From positions 1-64,000 of the forward strand of contig DASZOL010000063.1 in assembly GCA_035550795.1 (NCBI GenBank): a stretch of 64,000 nucleotides of DNA, read 5' to 3'. This document shows positions 51,978-60,747 of this stretch, in pieces. Source of the DNA: DASRDR01 sp035550795 (lineage in GTDB: Bacteria; Methylomirabilota; Methylomirabilia; Rokubacteriales; DASRDR01). The translations under genes were made by a program, and so were the position numbers. The notes beneath the pieces are model-generated. The model was not told the DNA's origin and ran no database searches. It saw only the letters and a program-made list of their open reading frames with translations. How positions within the stretch are numbered: position 1 is the first letter of the stretch; each line of letters begins with the position of its first letter.

Positions 51978-53087
51978 GTGCACGTCCTGCAGATCTACCC
52001 GAAGGGCGACTTCTACACCGGCGCCGCCATCCAGCTGTGCGATCTCGCCCGCGGTCTCACCGCGCGCGGCCATCGGGTGACGGTCGTGACGCGGCCGAGC
52101 GAGCGGTGGACCGTCGAGGCGCGCGCCGCTGGATTCGCGCACCTCGGCTTCTTCCGGGGTCCCGCGGACCCCGTCGGAGCCGCGCGCCTGGCCGGCGTCC
52201 TCCGCCGTCAGCGAGTCGAGGTCGTGCATGCCCACAAGGGCGGAGGACGGACCCTCACGCTGCTCGCGCGAGGCCTCGGGCCGCGCCCTCCCCTCGTGGT
52301 CAACCGCGGGGTGAGCTTCCCGATGGCGCCCGTGAGTCGTTGGCTCGACCGGAGCTCTCTCGTGGCGCGGATCGTCGCGGTCTGCCAAGCGATCAAGAGC
52401 GACCTGGTACGCCAAGGACTCCCGGCGACGAAGATCGACGTCGTCTACTCAGGGACTGACACCGACCGCTTTGACCCCGCCCGCGTCAGCGGCGACGCCG
52501 TCCGCCGCGAGCTCGGCATCGACGCGGGCACGCCGCTCGTGGCGCAGATCGGCGTGCGCGAGCCCAAGGGAAACGACGACCTCCTCCGGGCGTTTGCGCG
52601 GGTCCACGCGGCGCGGCCGGACGCGCGTCTCCTTCTCGTGGGCGCGCGCCCCGAGAAGCGCGCGCCACTGGAGGCCCTCGTACGTGCCGGGGGCCTGCTC
52701 GACGCCGCGATGATCTGGGGTTATCGGGACGACATCCCCGAGATTCTCTCGGCCGCGGACGTCTCGGTGGACGCCTCGTACGAGGGCCTCGGGATCACGG
52801 GCACCCTCCGTGAGTCGCTGGCGATGGAGACCCCGGTGGTGGCGACCCGGGCGATGGGAAATCCGGAGCTGGTGGGCGACGAGGAGCACGGTCTGCTCGT
52901 GCCGCCCCGGGACTCGGAGGCCATGGCCTCGGCAATCCTGCGCGTCCTCGCCGATCCGTCCTGGGCCCGTGCCCTCGGACGAGCCGGCCGGCGGCGCGTC
53001 GTCGCGGGCTTCTCGACCGCCACCAAGGTCGAGCGCCTCGAAGCCCTTTACAGGCGCCTGACCACACCGGGCCCGCGCCCGGGCTAG
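51978..53087 (+). CDS. Glycosyltransferase family 4
   Basis: 369 residues, GT-B fold. The N-terminal domain (VLQIYPKGDFYTGAAIQLCDLARGL; VVHAHKGGGRTLTLL) and C-terminal GT1 domain (VAQIGVREPKGNDDLLRAFARV; YEGLGITGTLRESLAMETPVVATRAMGNPELV) give a retaining glycosyltransferase. It probably builds a surface glycan or lipopolysaccharide core with the MsbA-like exporter and O-antigen ligase encoded next. GTG start. Confidence 0.9.
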   Translation: MHVLQIYPKGDFYTGAAIQLCDLARGLTARGHRVTVVTRPSERWTVEARAAGFAHLGFFRGPADPVGAARLAGVLRRQRVEVVHAHKGGGRTLTLLARGLGPRPPLVVNRGVSFPMAPVSRWLDRSSLVARIVAVCQAIKSDLVRQGLPATKIDVVYSGTDTDRFDPARVSGDAVRRELGIDAGTPLVAQIGVREPKGNDDLLRAFARVHAARPDARLLLVGARPEKRAPLEALVRAGGLLDAAMIWGYRDDIPEILSAADVSVDASYEGLGITGTLRESLAMETPVVATRAMGNPELVGDEEHGLLVPPRDSEAMASAILRVLADPSWARALGRAGRRRVVAGFSTATKVERLEALYRRLTTPGPRPG

Positions 53088-53212
53088 GCGGCCGGCCCCC
53101 GGTCGGCGGCGCGCCGGACCAGGGCGCCGCGGCCGCGCCGGGACGCGAGCGCGCCGGAATGACGTCATCACGCGCCCCGCGCCGCTGCTACAATACCCGC
53201 ACGGAATCGCCG

Positions 53213-54967
53213 GTGAGCGTCTTCAAGCGCCTGCTGCCGTACGTCCGCCCCTACTGGTCGTGGCTCGTGGCCGGGGGTCTGCTGGCCATCGTTGTCTCCG
53301 GCGCCGACGGCCTCATCGCCTGGCTCGTGAAGCCGGCGATGGACGACATCTTCATCCGGCGCGACCTGACGATGCTGCAGCTCCTCCCCCTCCTCATCCT
53401 CGGCGTCTACGCCGTCAAGGGCGTCGGACGGTACGGCCAGTCCTACCTGATGGCCTCAGTCGGCGAGCGGGTGATCGCCGCCCTCCGGCGGGACCTCTAC
53501 GCGCACATCCAGGCCATGCCCCTCGCCTTCTTCCAGGGCCGGCACTCGGCCGACCTCATGTCGCGCATCGTGGTCGACGCCAGCCGGCTCGCCCGCCTGT
53601 CGTCCGAGGTCCTGGTGATGGCCTTCCGCCAGGTGTGCACGGTGGTCGCGCTCCTGGCCGTCATGGTCACGCAGGAGCCGCGCCTCACGCTCCTCGCCCT
53701 GATCGCGTTCCCGCTGGTCGGCCTCACGATCCGGACGATGGGCCGGCGGCTCTACACCATCAATCGCCGGACGCAGGAGCAGATCGCGACGCTCAACACG
53801 GTCCTCCAGGAGGCCTTCGCCGGCACCAAGATCGTCAAGGCGTTCGGCCGCGAAGCGCATGAGCAGGCTCGATTTGACCAGGTGAATCGCCGGCTGCTCG
53901 AGCTGTCCCTGAAGGACCGGCGCGTCGACGAGCTCTCCGAGCCCCTGATGGAGATCCTCGCCGCGCTCGGGCTCATGGGCATCCTCTGGTACGGCGGCTT
54001 CCGGGTGATCCAGGGCGCGATGACACCGGGGACGCTTTTCTCGTTCGTGACGGCCACCCTCATGCTGTATGGTCCCGTGCGCAAGCTTTCCCGGATCGCC
54101 AATCTCGCCCAGCAGACCACGCCGTCCGCTGAGCGCATCTTCGAGCTCCTCGCCCTCCAGCCCGCCGTCGCCGACGCGCCGGGCGCGCTGACGCTGGGCG
54201 ACTTCGGGCAGGCGATCGAGTTCGACCACGTCTGGTTCCGCTACGAAGACGGCGAGATGGTGCTCAAGGACATCTGCCTGACGGTGCGACGGGGCGAGGT
54301 GGTCGCCCTCGTGGGAATGAGCGGCGGCGGCAAGTCGACCCTGACCGACCTCATCCCGCGCTTCCACGACGTCACGCGGGGCCGGATCCTCGTCGACGGC
54401 GTCGACGTCCGGGACTGCACGCAGGCGTCGCTGCGCAACCAGCTCGCGATCGTCACCCAGGACACGTTCCTCTTCTACGATACGATCGAGGCGAACATCG
54501 CCTACGGCAAGCCGGGCGCGACGCGGGAGGAGATCGAGCATGCCGCCCGGGCCGCGTACGCGCACGACTTCATCGTCGCCTTGCCCGAGGGCTACCAGAC
54601 CCTCGCCGGCGAGCGGGGCGTGAAGCTGTCCGGCGGGCAGCGTCAGCGGATCGCGCTCGCGCGAGCGTTCCTGAAGGACCCCTCGATCCTGATCCTGGAC
54701 GAGGCCACGTCCGAGCTCGATGCCGAGAGCGAGTTCATCGTGCAGCAGGCGCTGGCCGACCTGACGAAGGGGCGCACCGTCGTCCTCATCGCGCACCGTC
54801 TTTCCACCGTTCGGCTGGCGCACCGCATCGCCGTGTTCCACGAGGGTCGCATCGTCGAGGAGGGCAGTCACGACGAGCTCCTGGGCTTCGATGGCGTGTA
54901 CCGCCGCCTGCACGCCCTGCAGTTCGCGACGGCAGGCTCCGGCGGGCCTGGCGGCACCGGCGGCTAG
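53213..54967 (+). CDS. MsbA-type lipid A/lipid exporter (ABC, fused TMD-NBD)
   Basis: 584 residues: six-helix ABC exporter domain (about 10-300) and ATPase domain (about 335-580) with GMSGGGKST, LSGGQRQRIALARAF, ILILDEATSELD and IAHRLST. It flips lipid A-core or another lipid across the inner membrane. GTG 53213 is chosen; TACAAT (53189-53194) lies 18 nt before it as a possible -10. The flanking genes are for glycan assembly. Confidence 0.92.
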   Translation: MSVFKRLLPYVRPYWSWLVAGGLLAIVVSGADGLIAWLVKPAMDDIFIRRDLTMLQLLPLLILGVYAVKGVGRYGQSYLMASVGERVIAALRRDLYAHIQAMPLAFFQGRHSADLMSRIVVDASRLARLSSEVLVMAFRQVCTVVALLAVMVTQEPRLTLLALIAFPLVGLTIRTMGRRLYTINRRTQEQIATLNTVLQEAFAGTKIVKAFGREAHEQARFDQVNRRLLELSLKDRRVDELSEPLMEILAALGLMGILWYGGFRVIQGAMTPGTLFSFVTATLMLYGPVRKLSRIANLAQQTTPSAERIFELLALQPAVADAPGALTLGDFGQAIEFDHVWFRYEDGEMVLKDICLTVRRGEVVALVGMSGGGKSTLTDLIPRFHDVTRGRILVDGVDVRDCTQASLRNQLAIVTQDTFLFYDTIEANIAYGKPGATREEIEHAARAAYAHDFIVALPEGYQTLAGERGVKLSGGQRQRIALARAFLKDPSILILDEATSELDAESEFIVQQALADLTKGRTVVLIAHRLSTVRLAHRIAVFHEGRIVEEGSHDELLGFDGVYRRLHALQFATAGSGGPGGTGG

Positions 54968-54991
54968 GTAGCGGCCGCCGAGGCACCCACC

Positions 54992-56308
54992 GTGGACCTC
55001 GCTGCGCCCCGCCCGCTGCCCCTGCACCGGTCCCGCGACTGGGCCACCGTCGCCCGGGACGGCGCCCTCATGGCGTTCTTCGTCGCGATGGCGTGCTCGA
55101 TCAGCCTCTCCCAGGGCCTCCTGGCGCTCCTCTGCGTGCTCGTGCTCGTCGCGCCCGGCGTGCTCGCGCGATCCGGCGCCGCGGAGGTCGACACCGGGGA
55201 GCGTTTCGCCGACACGTGGAGCGATCTGGACTCGTTGCGTCGACATCCCCTCACGCGTCCCTTCCTCGCCTTCGCCGGGCTGACGCTCCTGTCGGCCGCG
55301 TTCTCCGGCAACCCCGGCTGGAGCTTCTGGATCTCGCGGGACCTGCTGCGGGTCGGGACCTTCGGCGTGGTCCTCCTCGGCACCCGCGACAGCCGTCACT
55401 CGGTGCGGCTGTGGCGGGCGTTCCTCGTCACCCTGACCCTGATGGCCGCCTACGGGCTCGGCCAGGCCTACCTCTGCGGGGCTCGCCCCTCCGGGGTGCC
55501 GGCCGCCTGGCTGTCGGAGATCTGCACGCACGCCCAGCGTATCCGGGGGCCCTTCAGCATCTACATGACGTTTGGCGGCGTGCTGTTTCTCGGCGTGCTC
55601 TTCTTCCTGGCGTACCTCGCGAACGTCACGTGGCGCCGCGCCTGGTGGATGCTGCCGGCGACCGTCGTCACCGTGGCGGCCCTTGCCTTCACCTATTCCC
55701 GCAATGCGTGGCTCGGCCTGGCCGCCGGCACGCTGGGTCTCGTGCTGACGGCGCGGCGGACGCTGCCGATCGTCGTGGTTCTCGCCGCCGTGCTGGCCGT
55801 GGGCGCCGTGGCCATGCCGGATCAGGTGGCCGAGCGCGCGCGTTCGGTCGTCAACCTGGAGGATCAGACGCTGCGGGACCGGGTGGCGATGTGGCGAGCG
55901 GGCCTGTCCATGATCGCGGAGCACCCGCTGCTCGGCGTCGGGCCCGGCGAGGTCCGGGCCTGGTACCAGCACTACCGGAGGCCGGAGGCGATCCGACAGA
56001 GCACCGGCCATCTCCACAATTCTCCGATCCAGATCGCCGCGGAGCGCGGGCTGCCGGCCCTCGCCGTGTGGGTCTGGCTCTGGGTGGTGTTCTTCCGGGA
56101 GGGATGGCGGATCCTGGTCCGCGTCGGGCGCGAATCGCCGGTCCAGCGGGCACTCGTCTGCGCCAGCCTCGCCGGGGTGGCCGGCTTTCTCGTCGCCGGG
56201 CTCTTCGAGCACAACTTCGGCGACGCGGAGGTCGTGATGGTAGTCCTGGCGCTGATGGCCCAACCTTGGATCGTCGCGTGCGAGCTGGCTCGCGATTCGG
56301 GGCCGTAG
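54992..56308 (+). CDS. O-antigen ligase / Wzy-family membrane protein
   Basis: 438 residues with about eleven transmembrane helices and the Wzy_C signature region: LAFTYSRNAWLGLAAGTLGLVL, RVAMWRAGLSMIAEHPLLGVGPGE and HLHNSPIQIAAERGLPAL with the conserved His. It links O-antigen to lipid A-core on the periplasmic side, or polymerises a glycan. It starts 24 nt after the MsbA-like gene, so the three genes form a surface-glycan operon. Confidence 0.87.
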   Translation: MDLAAPRPLPLHRSRDWATVARDGALMAFFVAMACSISLSQGLLALLCVLVLVAPGVLARSGAAEVDTGERFADTWSDLDSLRRHPLTRPFLAFAGLTLLSAAFSGNPGWSFWISRDLLRVGTFGVVLLGTRDSRHSVRLWRAFLVTLTLMAAYGLGQAYLCGARPSGVPAAWLSEICTHAQRIRGPFSIYMTFGGVLFLGVLFFLAYLANVTWRRAWWMLPATVVTVAALAFTYSRNAWLGLAAGTLGLVLTARRTLPIVVVLAAVLAVGAVAMPDQVAERARSVVNLEDQTLRDRVAMWRAGLSMIAEHPLLGVGPGEVRAWYQHYRRPEAIRQSTGHLHNSPIQIAAERGLPALAVWVWLWVVFFREGWRILVRVGRESPVQRALVCASLAGVAGFLVAGLFEHNFGDAEVVMVVLALMAQPWIVACELARDSGP

Positions 56309-56370
56309 CGGATTCCGCGATTCTCCCGGGGACTACGCGTCGTCGATCCCGCCGGGGGCGGGCGGCGGCG

Positions 56371-56646
56371 CTAGGAGAGTCTCGGCTCCGCGATGGCGTT
56401 CAGGGCGCTCACCGCCGCCTCGCGCACCGAGGGATCCACGTCGTGCCAGGCGGCGTGCTGGAGCGCGTCCGATGCTCCACGGGCCTCGGGACCGAGATGC
56501 GCCAGCGATTCAGCCGCGAACCGACGAATCGCGGGGTCCTCGCCCCCGCACAGCGCCTCGATGAGCGCGGGGACCGTGCGAGGGCCGAACCGCGAGAGGA
56601 CCCTCCGGGCCTTCCACTGCCAGTCGCCCTGGGAGTCGAGGCCCAT
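56371..56646 (-). CDS. HEAT-repeat protein
   Basis: 91 residues (or 103 with GTG 56682) with two to three HEAT-like repeats: VPALIEALCGGEDPAIRRFAAESLAHLG and ALQHAAWHDVDPSVREAAVSALNAI. Soluble helical scaffold for protein binding. It starts 69 nt after the lipoprotein gene and may share its transcript, hence riboswitch control. Confidence 0.7.
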   Translation of the reverse strand: MGLDSQGDWQWKARRVLSRFGPRTVPALIEALCGGEDPAIRRFAAESLAHLGPEARGASDALQHAAWHDVDPSVREAAVSALNAIAEPRLS

Positions 56647-56714
56647 CGCTTCGTCCCGGCGCTCCGTGGTACGCGCTCTCACCGGAAGCCAAGTCCGAAA
56701 GCGGGCGCGAGTGC

Positions 56715-57278
56715 CTAGTTGGCCGACGCCAGGAAAGGCGCCACCTGGGCCTGCGTCGCAATCACGTCCGCCGCCGGCGACCGCGGGGCCACGGGTGCCG
56801 GGGTTCGGGGTAGCGCGTCCTCGACCTTGACCGCGATCCGCTCCCAGCTCCGACGGGGCGTCGACCTCAGGTAGTGGTCGGTCAGGTAGTGGGCCAGCTC
56901 GTGACCGAGCAAAGTCCGGCTGTAGTGGGGAACCGCTACGAGGTTCGCTCCGGGGAGATACAACGCGCGGGCGTCAGTCCCATGCGAGGCGACTTCCCCG
57001 ACCCGGCGGTACAGCTCCGAGATGCGGCCGGCCGGCATGACCATGACCCGGACCTTGGGTACGTCGGGAAGGAGGCTCACCTGCAGGATCGCGGCGACCT
57101 CCTCCAGGAGGCCGTCGATCTGCTCGGCGGTGATCTCGCCGTCGCCGAAGTTCTCCACGGTGGCATACCGCGTGTGGATCAGGGTCGATCGCTCGCGGTA
57201 CTCCACGCCGGCGCAGCCGACGATCACGGGCAGGAATGCCAACGTGACGACGGTCCGGAGAGTGCCCGAGAGGCCCAT
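56715..57278 (-). CDS. Lipoprotein with HExxH zinc-peptidase-like motif, under riboswitch control
   Basis: 187 residues: lipobox VIVGC (Cys near 22), then a domain with TLLGHELAHYLTDHYLRSTPR near 125-145. The HELAH motif plus a downstream His resembles gluzincin or DUF-type zinc peptidases; a third ligand is not certain. The protein would sit in the envelope. ATG 57278 has AAGGAG 5 nt upstream, which is buried in a hairpin downstream of a c-di-GMP-I aptamer. It may remodel surface proteins in response to c-di-GMP. Confidence 0.75.
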   Translation of the reverse strand: MGLSGTLRTVVTLAFLPVIVGCAGVEYRERSTLIHTRYATVENFGDGEITAEQIDGLLEEVAAILQVSLLPDVPKVRVMVMPAGRISELYRRVGEVASHGTDARALYLPGANLVAVPHYSRTLLGHELAHYLTDHYLRSTPRRSWERIAVKVEDALPRTPAPVAPRSPAADVIATQAQVAPFLASAN

Positions 57279-57282
57279 GACA

Positions 57283-57313
57283 GCTCCTTCCGGAAGCCGC
57301 CTTCCGGAGGAGC
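57283..57313 (-). promoter_or_regulatory. Hairpin sequestering the Shine-Dalgarno (riboswitch expression platform)
   Basis: Arms 57283-57296 and 57301-57313 pair almost perfectly (one bulge) around a 4-nt loop. On the minus strand the 3' arm contains AAGGAG (57289-57284), the ribosome site of the lipoprotein gene. Confidence 0.7.
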
Positions 57314-57330
57314 CAGCTGGCCCCCCCCTG

Positions 57331-57420
57331 CTTCTTCGGTAACCCGGCTGTCAGCCTCCCGGCGGGAGTGCTCACCCGTGGCTTTGCGTCCCCACCTCGC
57401 GGCAGGTTTGCCTTGTCGGA
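57331..57420 (-). ncRNA. Cyclic di-GMP-I (GEMM-I) riboswitch aptamer
   Basis: The minus strand carries all conserved GEMM-I elements in order: AAGGCAAACC (about 57414-57405), the tetraloop stem CTGCCGCGAGGTGGG-type, GGGACGCAAAGCC (57392-57380), a variable P1b/P3 arm, and GGGTTACCG (57345-57337). The base before CAAACC is G, the form that selects c-di-GMP over cGAMP. It lies 53 nt before the lipoprotein start, followed by the SD-hiding hairpin. Confidence 0.92.
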
Positions 57421-57695
57421 AGCGGCTTGCCTATTCGGTTGTCCAGACGTTGACTGCCGTCCTGAGGAATTCAAGTCCGGTGCCAGGGCGGCGCGTTCCC
57501 ACGCCAGTTCTTCTACGGGGTGAACGGTGTGACTCTAAGTGATTATGAAGATTGATGTCGATGGAGTCACCGAGTGCGCTCTGATGTCGCCGGATGGCTC
57601 CCGGGCGCCGCCGGAAAGCCCAAAGTTACACGGGCGGGGCTGTCACTTTCCGGTCGCTGGGCGCCGGAACGGAGGGACGACGGCGGACGGGAAAG
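57421..57695. other. Intergenic stretch, no gene recognised
   Basis: Lies between the riboswitch and the stop of NAD synthetase, so it must hold the promoter of the riboswitch transcript (candidate -35-like TTGAAT on the minus strand at about 57475). Short frames here lack ribosome sites and look random. It is slightly less GC-rich than the flanks. Confidence 0.4.
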
Positions 57696-59426
57696 CTAGG
57701 GGTGCCGGAACCGATTCGAGATCGGAAGCCGCCAGTCGCGGCCGAACGCTCGGGGAGTGATCTTGACGCCCGGCGGGGCCTGGCGCCGCTTGTACTCGTT
57801 CTGGTCAACCATCTTGACCACCTGCCGAACCGTCGCCTCGTCGAAGCCCAGCGCGACGATGTCCGCCAGGGAGCGATCCTCCTCGACGTACGCTTCCAGG
57901 ATCCGATCCAGCACCTCGTACGGGGGCAGGGTGTCCTGGTCCGTCTGGTTGGGCCGGAGCTCGGCCGACGGCGGCCGGCGGACGACGGACTCGGGGATCA
58001 CGGCCGAGGCACCCTGGGCGTTGCGCCAGCTCACCAGGGTGTACACCATCGTCTTGGGGACGTCCTTGATCACGGCGAAGCCCCCGGCCATGTCCCCGTA
58101 GAGGGTGCAGTAGCCGACCCCGGTCTCGCTCTTGTTGCCGGTGGTGAGGACGAGCCAGCCGAACTTGTTCGAGAGCGCCATCAGCAGGGTGCCGCGCACG
58201 CGGGCCTGGATGTTCTCCTCGGCGACGTCCTCCTTGAGGCCCTTGAAGGGAGACGCCAGGACCCGGCGGAAGGCCCGGTAAGCCGGAGTGATCGGCAGCG
58301 TCATGAACTCGATGCCGAGGTTCCGGGCAACCCGACGCGCGTCCGCCTTCGTCCCCGCGGACGAGAACGTGGATGGCATCGAGACCCCGACGACCCCCTC
58401 GCGCCCCAGCGCGTCGACGGCGATGGCCGCGGTCAGCGCCGAGTCGATCCCGCCCGAGAGTCCCACGACGACGCGACGGAACCCGTTCTTCCGGACGTAG
58501 TCCCGTGTCCCGGTGACGAGCGCCGCGTACACCTCCGCGTCACGGTCGAGGAAGGCCGTCGTCCGCGCCGGCACCGGGGGTCGCGGCGGCTCCTGGAGGG
58601 GATCGAGCCGTATCCGGTGCACCGTGTCGACTGCCGCCCGCTTCTCCTTGCGGCGCCGGGAATCCCGGAGCCGGGCGCGGAACACCGCGTCCAGGTCGAG
58701 GTCCGCCACCACGAGGTCTTCCTCGAACGCGCGCCCCAGCGCCAGCCGGTCCCCCGCGGGGCCGAACACCATGGACTGACCGTCGAACACGAGCTCGTCC
58801 TGCCCCCCCACGAGGTTCACGAACCCGAGGTACCCGACGTGGTCCGCGGCGCGGGTCGCCAGCATCCTTTCGCGGTGACGCACCTTTCCGACGTGGTAGG
58901 GCGAGGAGTTGATCGAAACGACCACCTCCGCCCCGGCGAGCGTCTGCACGGTCGTCGGTCCGGTGGAGTACCAGATGTCCTCGCAGATGTTCACCGCGAA
59001 AACCGGCCCGTCGTCGCCGAGCTCGAAGATCGGCGTCTCGACGCCCGCCTGGAAGTACCGGTCCTCGTCGAACACGCCGTAGTTCGGCAGGTACTGCTTG
59101 TGATACACGCCCGCAACCGCCCCCTCGTGGCAGACGGCCGCGGCGTTCATGATGTCGTCCCGCCGGTCGACGAAGCCGACGACGACGATCAGGCCCGTGG
59201 CGGCCCGCGCCACGCGGTCAAGCGCCCGCAGGTTCGCCTCGATGAAGGCGGGCCGGAACAGCAGATCCTCGGGGGGATACCCGGTGAGGGCAAGCTCGGG
59301 AAACGCGACGAGATCGACGCCGAGCGCACGAGCGCGGTCGATCCCGTCGAGGATCCGACGGGCGTTGCCCTCGACGTCGCCGACGGTGACGTTGAGCTGA
59401 GCCAGGCCGATCCGGAGCTGTCGCAC
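57696..59426 (-). CDS. nadE: Glutamine-dependent NAD(+) synthetase
   Basis: 576 residues. The N-terminal amidase is a nitrilase-fold domain with Glu in FPELALTGYPPEDLL, Lys in YHKQYLPNYGVFDEDRYF and Cys in VNICEDIWY. The C-terminal synthetase has the PP-loop GLSGGIDSALTAAIAVDALG and TGNKSETGVGYCTLYGDMAGG. It converts deamido-NAD to NAD with glutamine. GTG 59426 follows GGAGGATCC; TATACT (59450-59445) is a likely -10 box. Confidence 0.95.
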   Translation of the reverse strand: MRQLRIGLAQLNVTVGDVEGNARRILDGIDRARALGVDLVAFPELALTGYPPEDLLFRPAFIEANLRALDRVARAATGLIVVVGFVDRRDDIMNAAAVCHEGAVAGVYHKQYLPNYGVFDEDRYFQAGVETPIFELGDDGPVFAVNICEDIWYSTGPTTVQTLAGAEVVVSINSSPYHVGKVRHRERMLATRAADHVGYLGFVNLVGGQDELVFDGQSMVFGPAGDRLALGRAFEEDLVVADLDLDAVFRARLRDSRRRKEKRAAVDTVHRIRLDPLQEPPRPPVPARTTAFLDRDAEVYAALVTGTRDYVRKNGFRRVVVGLSGGIDSALTAAIAVDALGREGVVGVSMPSTFSSAGTKADARRVARNLGIEFMTLPITPAYRAFRRVLASPFKGLKEDVAEENIQARVRGTLLMALSNKFGWLVLTTGNKSETGVGYCTLYGDMAGGFAVIKDVPKTMVYTLVSWRNAQGASAVIPESVVRRPPSAELRPNQTDQDTLPPYEVLDRILEAYVEEDRSLADIVALGFDEATVRQVVKMVDQNEYKRRQAPPGVKITPRAFGRDWRLPISNRFRHP

Positions 59427-59499
59427 GCGGATCCTCCGGCCCGGAGTATACCAAATCGGCCTTGACGAACCTCGCAACCCTCCGGATCATGAGGGCGCG

Positions 59500-59703
59500 A
59501 TGACGGACATCCCGGTCGAGCGCCGCACGTACTTCGCGCCGGCGTCCCAGGCCAATGGCGAGCGGCGCGTCTGCCCCGTCTGCGGGCGCCTCGCCATGGT
59601 GCCCTGGTACCTCCGCCGCGATCGTGAGCGGCATGTCTGGCGGCGGTGGATGTGCACGGCCTGTCAGGCGCACCAGGACCTGCTCGAGGACGAGTCCGCC
59701 TGA
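59500..59703 (+). CDS. Small zinc-ribbon protein
   Basis: 67 residues with two Cys pairs, CPVC near 25 and CTAC near 52, spaced as a zinc ribbon. TTGACG (59462-59467) and GATCAT (59485-59490) upstream may be promoter boxes. The amidohydrolase gene begins 18 nt downstream. Possibly a metal or nucleic-acid binding accessory; function unknown. Confidence 0.7.
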   Translation: MTDIPVERRTYFAPASQANGERRVCPVCGRLAMVPWYLRRDRERHVWRRWMCTACQAHQDLLEDESA

Positions 59704-59721
59704 CCCGGGAGTCCACCCCCC

Positions 59722-60576
59722 GTGACGAAGGCCATCGACGTCCACTGCCACCTCTCCACGCGCCCCCAGTACGAGGCGTGGGGCCCCTACCTCGACGCGA
59801 TGGAACGCTACTACAAGTTCCGGCCGGACGTGCACTCCGAGGAGGAGATGGTCGACGACCTCCGGCGGGCGGACGTCCGCGCCTGCATCATCGGGTGGGA
59901 CGCGGCGGCCGGCTCCGGGGGTCCGCCGCTCACGAACGACTACGTCGCGGACCTGGTCCGGCGCTTTCCCGACACGTTCCCCGGCGGCTGGGCGATGATC
60001 GACCCCTGGAGGGGGCGCGAGGCCGTCCGCGAAGCCGAGCGCTGTCTCACGACGCTCGGGCTGATGGGCCTCAAGTTCCAGGCGACGGCCCAGGCCTTCT
60101 TCCCAGACGACCACCGCTTCTACCCGCTCTACGACCTGTGCCAGTCCCTGGGGAAGGTCGTCCAGTTCCACTCCGGCACCACCGGCTTCGGCGCCGGGAC
60201 CCCGGGCGGCATGGGCTTGAAGCTCAAGTACTGCCGGCCGATCCCCCATCTCGACGACGTCGCCGCGGACTTCCCCGACCTCACGATCATCGCCTGTCAT
60301 CCTTCGTGGCCCTGGCAGGACGAGATGATCGCGGTATGCCTCCACAAGGCGAACGTCTTCATGGAGATGTCCGGCTGGTCTCCCAAGTACTTCTCGGAGG
60401 CGCTCAAGCGTGAGATCCGGGGCCGGCTCCAGGACCGCGTCATGTTCGGCTCCGACTATCCGGTGCTGAGCTACGAGCGTCTCTTCCGCGACTGGGAGTC
60501 CGAGGGGTACCCGGACGCGGTGCTGGAGAAGGTCTACCTCCGGAACGCCGAGCGGATCCTGGGTCTCCATCCCTGA
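59722..60576 (+). CDS. Amidohydrolase-2 family metal-dependent hydrolase/decarboxylase
   Basis: 284 residues, TIM-barrel. Metal ligands: HxH in IDVHCHLSTRP, His in VQFHSGTTG, His in IACHPSWPWQDE and Asp in VMFGSDYPVL. ACMSD-like enzymes of this family decarboxylate or hydrolyse aromatic or lactone substrates. No transport or ring-cleavage gene is adjacent, so the substrate is open. GTG start. Confidence 0.88.
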   Translation: MTKAIDVHCHLSTRPQYEAWGPYLDAMERYYKFRPDVHSEEEMVDDLRRADVRACIIGWDAAAGSGGPPLTNDYVADLVRRFPDTFPGGWAMIDPWRGREAVREAERCLTTLGLMGLKFQATAQAFFPDDHRFYPLYDLCQSLGKVVQFHSGTTGFGAGTPGGMGLKLKYCRPIPHLDDVAADFPDLTIIACHPSWPWQDEMIAVCLHKANVFMEMSGWSPKYFSEALKREIRGRLQDRVMFGSDYPVLSYERLFRDWESEGYPDAVLEKVYLRNAERILGLHP

Positions 60577-60734
60577 CGGCTGCGGCGCGGCGTGGCGCCC
60601 GCTCGGGGCGGCGAGGGGGGCGCTCCCGGCCGCACGCGCGAGCGCCCCCGTGGGCGGACCACCGCCCGGCCAGCGGACAGCGTGGCGTTCTCGGGCCGAT
60701 CGCCGCGGCCGGGATGCGACGCGCGGCCGACCGG

Positions 60735-60740
60735 TACAAT
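60735..60740 (+). promoter_or_regulatory. -10 box (TACAAT) directly before the ABC ATPase gene
   Basis: TACAAT ends 7 nt before GTG 60748. An in-frame ATG at 60739 overlaps the box itself. Geometry fits a leaderless transcript starting at the GTG. Confidence 0.4.
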
Positions 60741-60747
60741 GAACGGC

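Noticed and set aside
53456..56263. A 935-codon minus-strand open frame
   Set aside because: Shadow of the MsbA-like and O-antigen ligase genes.
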